A stretch of DNA of 64,000 bases from UBA7359 sp963976795 (GCA_963976795.1 CAXBLT010000007.1:1-64000); one strand, 5' to 3'. Shown: positions 1-9,672, numbered from the stretch's first letter. A program made the numbers and translations. The notes: generated by a model not told the origin, from the sequence alone.

Positions 1-4
1 TACA

Positions 5-751
5 CTAATTCTCCAACCAGCCACCTACGGCTTGTATCGGTGTCATATCACTCTCTTTATTAATCCATGCAGACACTGCCATTCTCGGCGCTGTTTCAAT
101 AATATCAGGCAACTCTGTCATCACCAAATAGGAAGATTTGTCCTTATATAATGGAATCGTCTTATAACCCAATACAGTAAAATCGTGTCTAAGTTCTTTA
201 TTATTATTTTCGCCTGATTTCACATTGGTTTTAATATCAAACCCCAGCACAGCAACATTGAGTATTAATGTTTTGTCTGGCATAACTTCGGTTGGATTAA
301 ATACAGCGACTAAGTCCATATCAGAAATTCTAAGACTCAACTGCCCTACTTTCTTATCTGTCTCTGTCGATAATGTTCTTATTCCAAAAAAAGAACGCCA
401 CTCTTCTCCATTCAATAAAAACCCGGGGGTATAAACTGTCTTCAAATTTTTAGACCGTGCGTATCGACGTTGTCTCGCCGAGTACTCAGGGGAAGAAAAC
501 CGATCTGTCCAACCAATATAATTCCAGTAATCAACGTGAAACCCTACGGGAACTAGTGAACGCCATAGACCCGGATGCGTCTTAAGTTTACTAATCCATT
601 GATCAGCCGGCGGGCAACTGCTACAGCCTTCAGAGGTATAAAGTTCAAGCAGACTAACTTGAGTATCGGGACTAGAGATAATCACATCCGCTTTAATAGA
701 GGCGGCAGTAGTTAAAAGTAAAACGATAGATATTAGAGAAAATTTAGACAT
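5..751 (-). CDS. DUF1223 family secreted thioredoxin-like protein
   Basis: About 248 aa. A hydrophobic N-terminus (MSKFSLISIVLLL) followed by an AXA-like stretch looks like a signal peptide, so the protein is probably exported. Near residue 45 it has SEGCSSCPPAD, the CxxC-containing signature of the DUF1223 family, which has a thioredoxin-like fold. The role of the family is not established. The reading frame could be extended upstream to a TTG at 766, but the ATG at 751 begins a normal signal peptide and is preferred. The gene ends at the window's left edge with a visible stop, so it is complete. It is divergent from the AGCS symporter. Confidence 0.85.
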   Translation of the reverse strand: MSKFSLISIVLLLTTAASIKADVIISSPDTQVSLLELYTSEGCSSCPPADQWISKLKTHPGLWRSLVPVGFHVDYWNYIGWTDRFSSPEYSARQRRYARSKNLKTVYTPGFLLNGEEWRSFFGIRTLSTETDKKVGQLSLRISDMDLVAVFNPTEVMPDKTLILNVAVLGFDIKTNVKSGENNNKELRHDFTVLGYKTIPLYKDKSSYLVMTELPDIIETAPRMAVSAWINKESDMTPIQAVGGWLEN

Positions 752-852
752 TACTTTAACCGCCAATTTAATAATGTCGATTTGACTAGTCTTGTCGCCT
801 AATGTTCAATGCCATTCAAAACATTCATTCAATAATAAACATAATCTAAACG

Positions 853-2181
853 ATGAATCAATTTGAGCAGTTCTGGGCCATTGTAGTCGATCTCTTTTGG
901 GGCTTACCACTTGTCGTATTTATTCTCGCAACAGGCATTTATTTTTCCTATATTTCACGCTTCAAACCATTTCTAGGTTTCATACATGCACTCCAGATTC
1001 TCACGGGGAAGTATGATGATAAAAATGGCCCGGGAGAGCTCTCACACTTTCAAGCCTTAGCAGTAGCCCTTTCCGGCACCATAGGCATGGGCAATATTGC
1101 TGGCGTCGCTATCGCCATCAGTCTCGGTGGTCCTGGCGCTATCTTCTGGATGTGGATGGCGGGCTTGTTCGGCATGGTAATTAAGTTTTTTACCTGCACT
1201 CTTTCATGTCTTTATCGAAAGAAAGATGAAGATGGTATTGAACAGGGCGGCCCAATGTACTTTATTGAAGCAGGTTTGGGTAAACGCTTTAAGCCGCTTG
1301 CCATTCTATTTGCTATTGCCGGTTTAATCGGTTGCATACCGATGTTTCAGGTCAATCAACTGGCAAGTTTATTACAAGATGAGTTTTCAGTTGCACCTAT
1401 TTATACAGGTATCGGCGCACTCGTCTTTATCGGCACGATTATCATCGGCGGTATAACGCATGTCGGTTATGTCACAGCTCGTATCGTACCGTTTATGTTT
1501 CTGGCTTATGTCTTAAGTAGTTTTGTTGTCATTACAATAAACATTGATGCAATACCGACCATATTACTTGATATTTATCATACCGCCTTTGGTGCAGAAG
1601 CTATGTACGGTGGCGCTACTGGACTCGCTTTTAAAGAAGTCCTTGTTACTGGAATAAAACGCGCCATCTTTTCTAATGAAGCTGGCGTAGGTACAGAAGC
1701 CATGGCGCATGGCACAGCGAAAACAAGAGAGCCTGTGCGAGAAGGACTGGTCGCAATGTTAGGCCCATTCTTTGACACACATATTGTCTGCACATGCACT
1801 GCATTAGTGATACTAAGTTCTGGCATCTATTCTAGCGAAAGCGGTATCGTAATGACGGCACTGTCTTTTAATCAAACCTTGCCGGGGATAGGCCACTACA
1901 TTGTCTATACCGTATTCACATTATTTGCCTTGTCAACAATGATTACCTACTCGTACTATAGTTTAAAATGTGCACGTTATTTGTTTGGTAAAAAACTCGG
2001 TAGTAAATTTGTTTATGTCTATTTGGCGATCATTCCTATGTGTGCAGTCTGGACTCAAGGAACCATCATTAATATTATCGACACCATGTTTGCTTTGATG
2101 ATCTTTCCAACCTTGGCGGCAACAATTCTCCTTTCCAGAAAAGTGGTTGATGAAATGCATCGTTATTTCGATAAATTTTAA
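853..2181 (+). CDS. Sodium:alanine/glycine symporter (AGCS family)
   Basis: 442 aa, the usual AGCS length, with about ten hydrophobic segments. Family signatures are visible: SGTIGMGNIAGVAIA near residue 74 and NEAGVGTEAMAHG near residue 275. Members import alanine or glycine with sodium across the inner membrane; the substrate of this one cannot be told from sequence. It stands alone, with a divergent DUF1223 gene upstream and convergent asnS downstream 41 bp away. No strong terminator is visible between the convergent genes. The ATG at 853 has no strong ribosome binding site but gives the normal family N-terminus. Confidence 0.92.
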   Translation: MNQFEQFWAIVVDLFWGLPLVVFILATGIYFSYISRFKPFLGFIHALQILTGKYDDKNGPGELSHFQALAVALSGTIGMGNIAGVAIAISLGGPGAIFWMWMAGLFGMVIKFFTCTLSCLYRKKDEDGIEQGGPMYFIEAGLGKRFKPLAILFAIAGLIGCIPMFQVNQLASLLQDEFSVAPIYTGIGALVFIGTIIIGGITHVGYVTARIVPFMFLAYVLSSFVVITINIDAIPTILLDIYHTAFGAEAMYGGATGLAFKEVLVTGIKRAIFSNEAGVGTEAMAHGTAKTREPVREGLVAMLGPFFDTHIVCTCTALVILSSGIYSSESGIVMTALSFNQTLPGIGHYIVYTVFTLFALSTMITYSYYSLKCARYLFGKKLGSKFVYVYLAIIPMCAVWTQGTIINIIDTMFALMIFPTLAATILLSRKVVDEMHRYFDKF

Positions 2182-2222
2182 ACCACACCTATCTAGATTT
2201 AATACTGGCACGTATTGCGTTG

Positions 2223-3608
2223 TTAAAACTCAAGGTGTTTGGGGGTTCTTGGGAAAGGAATAACATCGCGAATATTTGAAACACCGGTAACCAGCATTAA
2301 TAAACGTTCAAACCCCAGCCCAAAGCCAGCATGCGGCACGGTGCCATACTTACGTGTGTCCAGATACCACCAGTAGTCTGCCTCATCGAAGTTCATATCA
2401 TTGATACGTTTCTTTAATACATCATATCGCTCTTCACGTTGCGAACCACCGATAATCTCGCCAATAGCTGGGACAAGGATATCCATAGCCGCCACTGTTT
2501 TTTCATCATCATTCAAACGCATATAGAATGCCTTGATATCTTTTGGGTAGTCATAAACGATGACCGGCTGTTTGAAATGTTCTTCCGTCAAGAATCGTTC
2601 GTGTTCAGATTGCAGATCTTTACCCCAAGTAACATCGTATTCAAATTTCTTACCTGATTGTTCAAGGATCGTGATCGCTTCTGTGTACGGTAAACGAATA
2701 AAATCATTATTAATAATGTTATCCAGAGTTGTCATCAAGTTTTTATCAACAAACTTAGCAAATAGTTCCAGATCTTCCGCACATTCTTCTATGGTATATT
2801 TAACAAGGTACTGAATAAACTCTTGTCCGAGCTTCATATCGTCCTGCAAATCGGCGAATGCCATCTCAGGTTCTATCATCCAGAACTCAGACATATGCCG
2901 ACTGGTATTTGAATTCTCGGATCGAAAGGTTGGCCCAAACGTATAGACATTACCCAGACTTAGACAAAATGTTTCTACTGATAATTGTCCTGAAACTGTC
3001 AAGCTAGCTTCTTTACCGAAGAAGTCTTTTTCATAATCAACCTCACCATCCTTTTTAGGGACATCATTCATATCCAGTGTAGTAACACTGAACATCTCTC
3101 CTGCCCCTTCACAGTCTGACCCGGTAATGATAGGTGTATGTACCCATTGAAAATCACGTTCTTGAAAGAATTGATGGATGGCAAATGATAATTTGGATCG
3201 TATACGAAAGATTGCGCTATATTTATTTGAACGCGGCCTTAAATGAGCAATTGTGCGTAAGTACTCATCCGTATGGCGTTTCTTCTGAAGCGGAAAATCA
3301 TCAGGCGCTATACCGAGTATCTCAATTGAGTCTGCACGTACCTCCCATTTTTGTCCTTTACCTAGAGACTCAAGCAATTCACCGCTAACTGTTATTGCTG
3401 CGCCGGTTGTCAGTTTTACTATCTCTTGATAATTATCAATGTCGCTGTCAGCAATGACCTGAATATTTGCCAGACAGGATCCATCATTGAGTTCGATAAA
3501 TGAAAAATCTTTACTCTCTCTTTGTGTCCTGATCCATCCTTTTATTAATACAGCACCTTTTGCTTTATTTGCATTCAATAATTCAACAATTTTTGATCTT
3601 TCTGCCAT
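2223..3608 (-). CDS. asnS: Asparaginyl-tRNA synthetase
   Basis: 461 aa, close to the bacterial AsnRS length. It charges tRNA-Asn with asparagine in the cytoplasm. The N-terminal third is an OB-fold anticodon-binding domain (GWIRTQRESKDFSFIELNDG). The class II catalytic core follows, with motif 2 region FRSENSNTSRHMSEFW and motif 3 GFGLGFERLLML close to the C-terminus. The SerAsn-type sequence (ENSNTSRH) separates it from AspRS. It is the last gene of a run with tag and a nucleotidyltransferase; the gap to the upstream gene is only 28 bp, so co-transcription is likely. Confidence 0.97.
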   Translation of the reverse strand: MAERSKIVELLNANKAKGAVLIKGWIRTQRESKDFSFIELNDGSCLANIQVIADSDIDNYQEIVKLTTGAAITVSGELLESLGKGQKWEVRADSIEILGIAPDDFPLQKKRHTDEYLRTIAHLRPRSNKYSAIFRIRSKLSFAIHQFFQERDFQWVHTPIITGSDCEGAGEMFSVTTLDMNDVPKKDGEVDYEKDFFGKEASLTVSGQLSVETFCLSLGNVYTFGPTFRSENSNTSRHMSEFWMIEPEMAFADLQDDMKLGQEFIQYLVKYTIEECAEDLELFAKFVDKNLMTTLDNIINNDFIRLPYTEAITILEQSGKKFEYDVTWGKDLQSEHERFLTEEHFKQPVIVYDYPKDIKAFYMRLNDDEKTVAAMDILVPAIGEIIGGSQREERYDVLKKRINDMNFDEADYWWYLDTRKYGTVPHAGFGLGFERLLMLVTGVSNIRDVIPFPRTPKHLEF

Positions 3609-3636
3609 TACTGTTATCTCTTATATTTTTAATTAT

Positions 3637-4572
3637 TTAATCGGCGACACGAATATATTCTCCGGCTGCCTCTCGACTCGTACCGACTAACAATCTTGTC
3701 TTACCATCACTATCTTGCTCGACATAACCTGCAGCTTCAATTCTTTCTCCTTTTTGAACTTGGCCGATATAAGTTGCCGTATAAGAAACAACCTCACTAA
3801 TAGTTTCATGATCAGTAAAGTAGCGTGCTGGAAAGTCATACGCATAGGTATCATCAGTTACTATGGACTCAATTTTTTCGCGTCCCTGCTTTTGAAATGG
3901 CCCATTCTCCTGGAACCGTTCAGAAACTTCAGGAATCATGCTGATATCAACTTTACTCGTACCGGATATACATTTATTAAATTTTCTTTTTTCATGTAAA
4001 CAATAATCTTCAAAACTTATATCACAGGATCTTCGTTGAAAAGCGTCAATCCACGATGGATTATCTAATGCTTCTAGTTCTCCTGACTCAATGTAATTTT
4101 TTATAGATTGTCTTACCTTATAAAATAATTCGCGCCCATAAATTATTATATCGATATCAGACTTTTCATTATGCGTGTCTAACATCAATGAACCGCTGAT
4201 ACCTAGATGATCTTCCTGGATTCCTGCATCAAGTAAAAGCTTGAGTATTTTAATAGCATCTCGTTGTTTGCCATCAGGTCTAGTCATGTTTAGAAGTCGA
4301 GTCACAGTTTGATCGGGCTGGTAAATATGTCCGATAGATCCCAGCGGAATACCATGTAAGTCACTATCCGCATAGTGACTGTGAAACTGGAACTCCGGGT
4401 ATGAATCACTAATCAGATCCCCAGCCTGTTCCGTAGCAAGCTTACGCATTCCATGTTCATCTTTAATATAACGTAACCAGGTCAATGCGCGATTTTCTTC
4501 CTGAAATTCACTTACAACGGCAAAAAACAATTTGTCATCGACGCCAATATAATCTTTAGGTCGAATAAGCAT
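3637..4572 (-). CDS. Predicted nucleotidyltransferase (unknown substrate)
   Basis: 311 aa. A GS...DxD pattern typical of DNA polymerase beta-like nucleotidyltransferases is visible: GISGSLMLD at about residues 124-132 and SDIDIIIYG at 138-146, giving D139 and D141 as candidate metal ligands. The N-terminal 120 and C-terminal 150 residues match no domain I recognise. The protein resembles uncharacterised predicted nucleotidyltransferases commoner in archaea (inference from memory). It lies between tag (3 bp apart) and asnS (28 bp), a tight operon joining a DNA repair enzyme, this protein and a tRNA synthetase. The substrate (tRNA, protein or small molecule) is unknown. Confidence 0.7.
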   Translation of the reverse strand: MLIRPKDYIGVDDKLFFAVVSEFQEENRALTWLRYIKDEHGMRKLATEQAGDLISDSYPEFQFHSHYADSDLHGIPLGSIGHIYQPDQTVTRLLNMTRPDGKQRDAIKILKLLLDAGIQEDHLGISGSLMLDTHNEKSDIDIIIYGRELFYKVRQSIKNYIESGELEALDNPSWIDAFQRRSCDISFEDYCLHEKRKFNKCISGTSKVDISMIPEVSERFQENGPFQKQGREKIESIVTDDTYAYDFPARYFTDHETISEVVSYTATYIGQVQKGERIEAAGYVEQDSDGKTRLLVGTSREAAGEYIRVAD

Positions 4573-4575
4573 TCC

Positions 4576-5139
4576 CTAATCTCTTAACTCATTATATCGA
4601 TGACAATCTAACGTGTGATCATTAACCATGCCTGTCGCCTGCATAAATGCATAACATATTGTTGATCCAACAAAAGTAAAGCCCCGCTTTTTTAAATCTT
4701 TTGACATGCGCTCAGAGATTTCAGTCTTTGCAGGAATATACTTCAATGATTTCCATGAATTCTGAATTGTCTTGAATTCTGTGAACTGCCATATATATTT
4801 ATTAAAGGTACCAAATTCCTCACGCACTTTTATGAATGCATGTGCATTTTTAACAACAGATCGAACCTTTAGTTTATTTCTGATAATACCGGGGTTATTC
4901 AATAAGGACTGTATTTTTGCTTCTCTATAGGTAGCAATTATATTGAAATCAAACTTATCAAATGCCGCGCGATATGCTGTGCGTTTCTTAAGCACTGTAA
5001 TCCAGCTCAATCCAGCTTGCGCGCCTTCCAATATAAGAAACTCAAATAACTTCTTATCAGAATGAACGGGCACACCCCACTCCTTATCGTGGTATTTAAT
5101 ATAAAGTGCATCTCCCTCGCACCATTGACATCGTTTCAT
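4576..5139 (-). CDS. tag: DNA-3-methyladenine glycosylase I
   Basis: 187 aa, the same length as the E. coli enzyme. It removes 3-methyladenine from alkylated DNA in base excision repair. The four zinc ligands known in E. coli Tag are all at matching positions: C4 and H17 at the N-terminus (CQWCEGDALYIKYH) and H175 and C179 at the C-terminus (HTLDCHRYN). Further family motifs are EWGVPVHSD and LEGAQAGLSW. It is first of the tag-nucleotidyltransferase-asnS run; the promoter should lie in the AT-rich region to its right. Confidence 0.97.
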   Translation of the reverse strand: MKRCQWCEGDALYIKYHDKEWGVPVHSDKKLFEFLILEGAQAGLSWITVLKKRTAYRAAFDKFDFNIIATYREAKIQSLLNNPGIIRNKLKVRSVVKNAHAFIKVREEFGTFNKYIWQFTEFKTIQNSWKSLKYIPAKTEISERMSKDLKKRGFTFVGSTICYAFMQATGMVNDHTLDCHRYNELRD

Positions 5140-5740
5140 ATCATAACTTATTGTTTTAAATGTGATTACTACACTATTCCCAAGTAAAACGTATTCAATA
5201 TCCCGTTCTTTACTAAAGCAACACTAATCTTTGCCGGTACACGTTAGTATTTTCAATACTTTATCATTTTTTTCTCATTATTATTAATCAATCATAAATT
5301 ATAATTACTGCAAAACGACTTCAATTAATGTTAGTGGTAACTATTCTATTTGTCTTATCAGTTATGTTTTAAATTAACCGGTTCTTCAATGGATTATTCG
5401 TTTTCAACATCTTAATTTTATCTATTTCAAGAACGTTCCCGAGTTTGTTGAAATACTGGAACAAGCTATTCAATGTATCCCATGATAAATAATTTTGACG
5501 AATACATGATGAAAACCGATAACATAATTAAATTATGTAATGACAATATGTTCATGGTTACTGAACTCAGTATAGAACTTAAGCAACATATAGCACCCAT
5601 GCTCATTGATAATGTTTTAGTCGATGTACTACATTTTTTAGCGACTATATTCAATATCAATTCCAATTTCATCATTCTCACAAGTCTGATCATTTTTAGA
5701 AAGATACATATAAAAACCACGCAGCTGCATAGGTCATAAC
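5140..5740. other. AT-rich intergenic stretch without a supported gene
   Basis: About 600 bp between tag and the GGDEF-EAL remnant. It presumably carries the tag promoter. Two overlapping opposite-strand open frames (84 and 88 codons, about 5466-5739) show no recognisable domain. The rightward one ends in a hydrophobic run (FIILTSLIIF) directly before the GGDEF remnant, so it may be the decayed sensor part of the same lost gene; this is inference. Nothing else is recognisable. Confidence 0.5.
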
Positions 5741-6079
5741 GGCACTAGAATTAAGTGAAGAAAAGACAGCTTGCTTACTACGATACCTTAACCAAATCAC
5801 CAAACCGTAATCTGCTCACAGAAATACTTGAGATGGATATACACCACATGAGGAAACACATAATGACCCAAACCATTCTTGATATGGCCAAAAAACTTTG
5901 ATACGCAATGAAGATATTGAAGATCAGTATGCCGCTGACTTTTAAAGAATAGTGGTTGCGATTATGCTCAAGGTTTATATTTTCAACACCCAGTCCCTGT
6001 AGAAGCATCGGATGTTACAAAAATTTATGCTACAGCCATCGACACCTCTAACGTCACACCTTTATTAAGTAAGGCTTAA
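5741..6079 (+). pseudogene. Remnant of a GGDEF-EAL (cyclic di-GMP) gene
   Basis: Three frames carry pieces of one gene. Frame at 5761 reads LAYYDTLTKSPNRNLLTEIL, which matches the start of a GGDEF domain (DxLTGLPNRxLL), and stops at 5899-5901. A second frame, 5898-5945, reads LIRNEDIEDQYAADF, resembling the segment before and including a ruined GGDEF motif. A third frame, about 5951-6079, reads GCDYAQGLYFQHPVPVEAS, the well-known C-terminal end of EAL domains. Hundreds of codons between these landmarks are missing, so the gene suffered frameshifts and a large internal deletion. It cannot make an active enzyme. Immediately before, the ALELSEEK frame may be the linker. Confidence 0.75.
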
Positions 6080-6120
6080 CTTCATAAGATAATTTCCACC
6101 GACGGTATTTATATTCATGC

Positions 6121-7791
6121 CTAATGGCTTACCGAACCTTCAGCCCCCAAGCCCGTTTGAGAACGCACATATTGATCTTCAAAAGCTAATACTTCTTCAT
6201 GCGCTGACGTGGAATTATCCAGTTTCGAAATAATATAGATCGATATAAATGCAGCGCTCATAGAAAACAAAGCTGGGTGTTTATAAGGAAATATTGCTTC
6301 CGGATTGCCAAGGATATCCACCCAGATTGTTGGCCCTAATATCATACAAAGGACAGCAGTGATGAGACCGATACCACCACCAAAAAAAGCACCTCTTGTC
6401 GTTAGTTTTTGCCAAAACATTGATAAAAATAATACCGGAAAATTGACGCTCGCAGCAATAGCAAATGCAAGCCCAACCATATAGGCAACATTCTGTTCTT
6501 CAAAAACGATACCAAGCAGTATTGCAGCAATACCCAAGACAACCGTTGCAATTCGGGACATCCGAATCTCTTCACCCTCTAACGCCTCCCCATGGCGGAA
6601 GACACTGGCATACAAATCATGTGAAATTGCTGAGGCACCTGACAATGTTAAACCAGACACAACTGCAAGAATTGTGGCAAAGGCAACGGCTGAGATAAAA
6701 CCCAAAAATATCTCTCCGCCAACAGCATTAGATAGATGAATTGCAGCCATGTTATTACCGCCCAGAATGCCACCTGTTACAGGGTCAAGAAACTCAGGGT
6801 TATTAACTAGTAATACAATCGCACCGAAACCAATGATAAAAGTTAGTATATAAAAGTAACCAATAAACCCAGTTGCATAAATAACAGATTTTCTCGCTTC
6901 TTGTGCATCGGGTACGGTGAAAAATCGCATCAAGATATGTGGTAGACCAGCAGTACCGAACATGAGCGCAAGTCCAAGTGAAATAGCAGATACAGGGTCA
7001 GACACCAAGCCACCAGGAGACATGATATTAATACCGCTTTTATGTACTTCGACAGCCTTGACAAATAATGTCTCAAAAGAAAAATTCATTTGATACATCA
7101 CGGCAATCGCCATGAAACTTGCGCCACACAGTAATAGTATTGCCTTGATTATCTGTACCCATGTTGTTGCTAACATGCCTCCAAAGGTAACGTACAGAAT
7201 CATCAATATACCTACGATTACTACGGCAAAATGATATTCGAGGCCAAATAGTATTTGTATTAACTTACCAGCACCGACCATTTGGGCAATCAGGTACAAT
7301 AAGACAACGGTCAGAGTGCCACATGCAGATAAACTACGTATGGGTAATGGCTTTAACCGATAACTGACCGCATCAGCAAAGGTGTATTTACCCAGGTTCC
7401 TTAACCGTTCTGCTAACAGAAAAAGGATAATCGGCCAACCAACTAAAAAACCTATGGAATATATCAGTCCATCAAAACCACTAGCAAAAACCAGCCCAGA
7501 GATACCTAAAAATGATGCAGCAGACATATAATCCCCGGCAATAGCCAGTCCATTTTGTAACCCAGTGACCGAACCACCTGCGGCATAGAAATCTTTGGTG
7601 CTTTTAGTACGTTTAGCTGCCCAGTAAGTTATTCCCAATGTTCCTGTTACAAAAACAAGGAACATCGCAATAGCGGTTACATTGACAGGTTGTCGCGTCA
7701 CCTCACCTTGTATTGCGTCGGCAGCAAATGGTATTGCAGGCATAAACAACATGGCAGCGCTAGATAATAAACGACAAGTTAGATTAATCAT
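6121..7791 (-). CDS. actP: Cation/acetate symporter
   Basis: 556 aa from the ATG at 7791, near the 549 aa of E. coli ActP. A sodium:solute symporter family protein that imports acetate (and related monocarboxylates) across the inner membrane. An N-terminal signal-like segment (MINLTCRLLSSAAMLF) precedes about 13 membrane helices; motifs DYMSAASFLGISG and SAVAFATILAVVSGLTLSGASA are characteristic of ActP. The frame stays open to 7863, but the 7791 start overlaps the end of yjcH by 8 bp, the usual yjcH-actP coupling. Together with isocitrate lyase (58.2-59.5 kb) it points to growth on acetate. Confidence 0.94.
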   Translation of the reverse strand: MINLTCRLLSSAAMLFMPAIPFAADAIQGEVTRQPVNVTAIAMFLVFVTGTLGITYWAAKRTKSTKDFYAAGGSVTGLQNGLAIAGDYMSAASFLGISGLVFASGFDGLIYSIGFLVGWPIILFLLAERLRNLGKYTFADAVSYRLKPLPIRSLSACGTLTVVLLYLIAQMVGAGKLIQILFGLEYHFAVVIVGILMILYVTFGGMLATTWVQIIKAILLLCGASFMAIAVMYQMNFSFETLFVKAVEVHKSGINIMSPGGLVSDPVSAISLGLALMFGTAGLPHILMRFFTVPDAQEARKSVIYATGFIGYFYILTFIIGFGAIVLLVNNPEFLDPVTGGILGGNNMAAIHLSNAVGGEIFLGFISAVAFATILAVVSGLTLSGASAISHDLYASVFRHGEALEGEEIRMSRIATVVLGIAAILLGIVFEEQNVAYMVGLAFAIAASVNFPVLFLSMFWQKLTTRGAFFGGGIGLITAVLCMILGPTIWVDILGNPEAIFPYKHPALFSMSAAFISIYIISKLDNSTSAHEEVLAFEDQYVRSQTGLGAEGSVSH

Positions 7792-8104
7792 CACAAGCAT
7801 TCTCAGCACGCTCAATAACATCTTTGACCAATTGATCAAATTCTCTATTAGCCCGAAACACATAAATACCGGTGAGCACGAAACTTAGCAGAATAATGGA
7901 TAATGCTACAGGAATACCCCATGTAATGATCTGACCTTCTATAATGGGAATAGAGAATAGTTCTGGTATAAACGCGATAATCAATATGAAACTAAAATAG
8001 CTGGTCAATAGAATACTGGCTAATAGCCAGCTAAAACGCCCCCGCTTTAGCTCAAGTTCATGAAATTCCGGATCTGCATAAATCCGTCGATAGAGATGTT
8101 GCAT
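7784..8104 (-). CDS. yjcH: DUF485 inner-membrane protein, actP partner
   Basis: 106 aa (E. coli YjcH is 104). Two membrane helices (about residues 27-48 and 62-83) in a DUF485 protein; the N-terminal ELELKRGRF(S)W-like stretch and the ITWGIPVALSIIL segment are typical. It is nearly always found directly before actP, as here, and translationally overlaps it. Its exact job is not known; it may assist or modulate the symporter. The promoter should lie in 8105-8411, shared divergently with a diguanylate cyclase. Confidence 0.92.
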   Translation of the reverse strand: MQHLYRRIYADPEFHELELKRGRFSWLLASILLTSYFSFILIIAFIPELFSIPIIEGQIITWGIPVALSIILLSFVLTGIYVFRANREFDQLVKDVIERAENACDD

Positions 8105-8447
8105 GATATCTGCGTTCCCTTATTTTTATAATTTTCTTATAGTAACATAGTCACTTCATGGGCCAGCACTAACAAAATTGACAGCGTCATCCCGGAATTA
8201 GTCGAATTTCTATAAAAATCAGGTAATATTGTAAAAACTGACTATATTTTAATGAGACGACCTCATTATTGTATATGAACGTATAGCTCAATTTGTAGCG
8301 GTATCTTCATATTTGAATATTTATTTTACCGCTAAATTAACTCGTGACTGATATCCCGAAATATCTTTATAGAGACTTCATCCACTTGCTTGTTCATCTG
8401 CCGAGCATGGAATGCCACTATCTATACGAACCTTATCAAGGATTGCG
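8105..8447. other. Divergent intergenic region with one perfect inverted repeat
   Basis: About 340 bp between yjcH-actP (left) and a diguanylate cyclase (right). It must hold both promoters; I cannot assign -35/-10 boxes with confidence. The clearest element is TAATGAG-N5-CTCATTA at 8250-8268, a perfect 7-bp-arm inverted repeat lying almost midway (about 150 bp from each start). The core AATGAG-N5-CTCATT recurs at 36026-36042. Confidence 0.55.
8250..8268. repeat. Inverted repeat TAATGAG-N5-CTCATTA
   Basis: Perfect 7-bp arms with a 5-nt spacer (ACGAC) in the divergent intergenic region between yjcH and a diguanylate cyclase. There is no T-tract, so it is not a terminator. It could be a dimeric regulator's operator. 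The same core with the same spacer length occurs at 36026-36042. Confidence 0.45.
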
Positions 8448-9650
8448 ATGATTAAACATTTATTAACTTGGCCACTAATCATTTTTCTTCTACTACTTAC
8501 ATTATTATTGAGTAGTTTCTATGGTTCCTATCAGTTAACCAAATCGATAAAGAATAATAACGAACATTTAAAGATAATCACTATCGCCAATAATATCAGC
8601 AGTTTTGTTAAGCGCGCTGAATCCCATCTCTTTTTCTACTTAACACTTGGCAACAAAAGCGACCGAGATATTTTTTTTAGCCATATGGATTCATTGAAAA
8701 TGAATTTATCCAGACTAAAAATGAATAATAAATTTGAAATCATGACTAAACTCGACTCCGAAAAAGAAATTTTCCAGCTGGGGATGAAATTAGTTGAGTA
8801 TAAAGATGAATCAATTTCAAGCAATTCTGACTTCAACTATGCTTCACATAAGGAAAGTTTACTTTTATTTGATAGGTTAAGTAGTGACATAAGAGTAGCC
8901 GGCGTAGATCTAGTAGACAAAACTACAACTGACCTTAATAAAAGTTCAGCAACCATTCTTGAGCATTCAAAAATAATTTATATATTAATTTTTATTTCGG
9001 GAATAACTTGTCTACTACTAATAACATTACAGATTAAAAAACGTACGAATGATTTAGAATACTCGCAAAAACTTGCCTATGATCTGGATAAGATTTCAAA
9101 CACCGATGAACTTACAAAGATTGGTAACAGGAGATCCTTTAATTCGGTTTTTGTCACTGAATGGCAAAGAGCTATCCGGAATAAAAAACCAATTGCATTA
9201 CTGATTATCGATATTGATTTTTTTAAGTTATTCAATGACACCTATGGTCATGTTGAAGGAGACAGATGCCTGACAAGAGTGGCCCAAACATTACAATCTT
9301 GCATGAAGAGACCTGCGGATTCAATTTGGCGTTATGGTGGCGAAGAATTTGCCATTATATTACCTGACACTGATAACGCTTATAATCTTGCCGATACATG
9401 TAGAAAGACAGTTGAAAAATTACAAATACCTCATAGTAGTTCAACAGTATCCAGGTTCGTCACCATCAGTATTGGTGTTTGCATATGCAGCCCTAATCAA
9501 GATACTAATTCAATGTCTTTCATTATCGATGTAGACAAAGCACTCTATCGCGCTAAAGAATCTGGTCGCAATAGAGTTTGTACAGATAATGATAATAACG
9601 CCCCTGATGTAATCGATAGTCCAACGATACAAAACGATACTGACCAATAA
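8448..9650 (+). CDS. Membrane-bound diguanylate cyclase (GGDEF)
   Basis: 400 aa from the ATG at 8448, preferred because AAGGA sits 5 nt upstream; the ATG at 8412 has no such site. It makes cyclic di-GMP from two GTP. An N-terminal helix (about 5-27) and a second near 176-196 bracket a roughly 150-residue extracytoplasmic helical sensor without a recognised ligand motif. The GGDEF domain spans about 230-390, with active-site GGEEF at 297-301. RPAD at 288-291, five residues before it, is an intact inhibitory I-site, so product inhibition is expected. The domain is closely similar to the partial one at the window's right edge. Confidence 0.93.
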   Translation: MIKHLLTWPLIIFLLLLTLLLSSFYGSYQLTKSIKNNNEHLKIITIANNISSFVKRAESHLFFYLTLGNKSDRDIFFSHMDSLKMNLSRLKMNNKFEIMTKLDSEKEIFQLGMKLVEYKDESISSNSDFNYASHKESLLLFDRLSSDIRVAGVDLVDKTTTDLNKSSATILEHSKIIYILIFISGITCLLLITLQIKKRTNDLEYSQKLAYDLDKISNTDELTKIGNRRSFNSVFVTEWQRAIRNKKPIALLIIDIDFFKLFNDTYGHVEGDRCLTRVAQTLQSCMKRPADSIWRYGGEEFAIILPDTDNAYNLADTCRKTVEKLQIPHSSSTVSRFVTISIGVCICSPNQDTNSMSFIIDVDKALYRAKESGRNRVCTDNDNNAPDVIDSPTIQNDTDQ

Positions 9651-9672
9651 TTATATTCAGAAACAAACCTAA

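Noticed and set aside
5466..5739. Overlapping 84- and 88-codon frames on opposite strands
   Set aside because: No domain recognised; at best the decayed N-terminal part of the GGDEF-EAL remnant.
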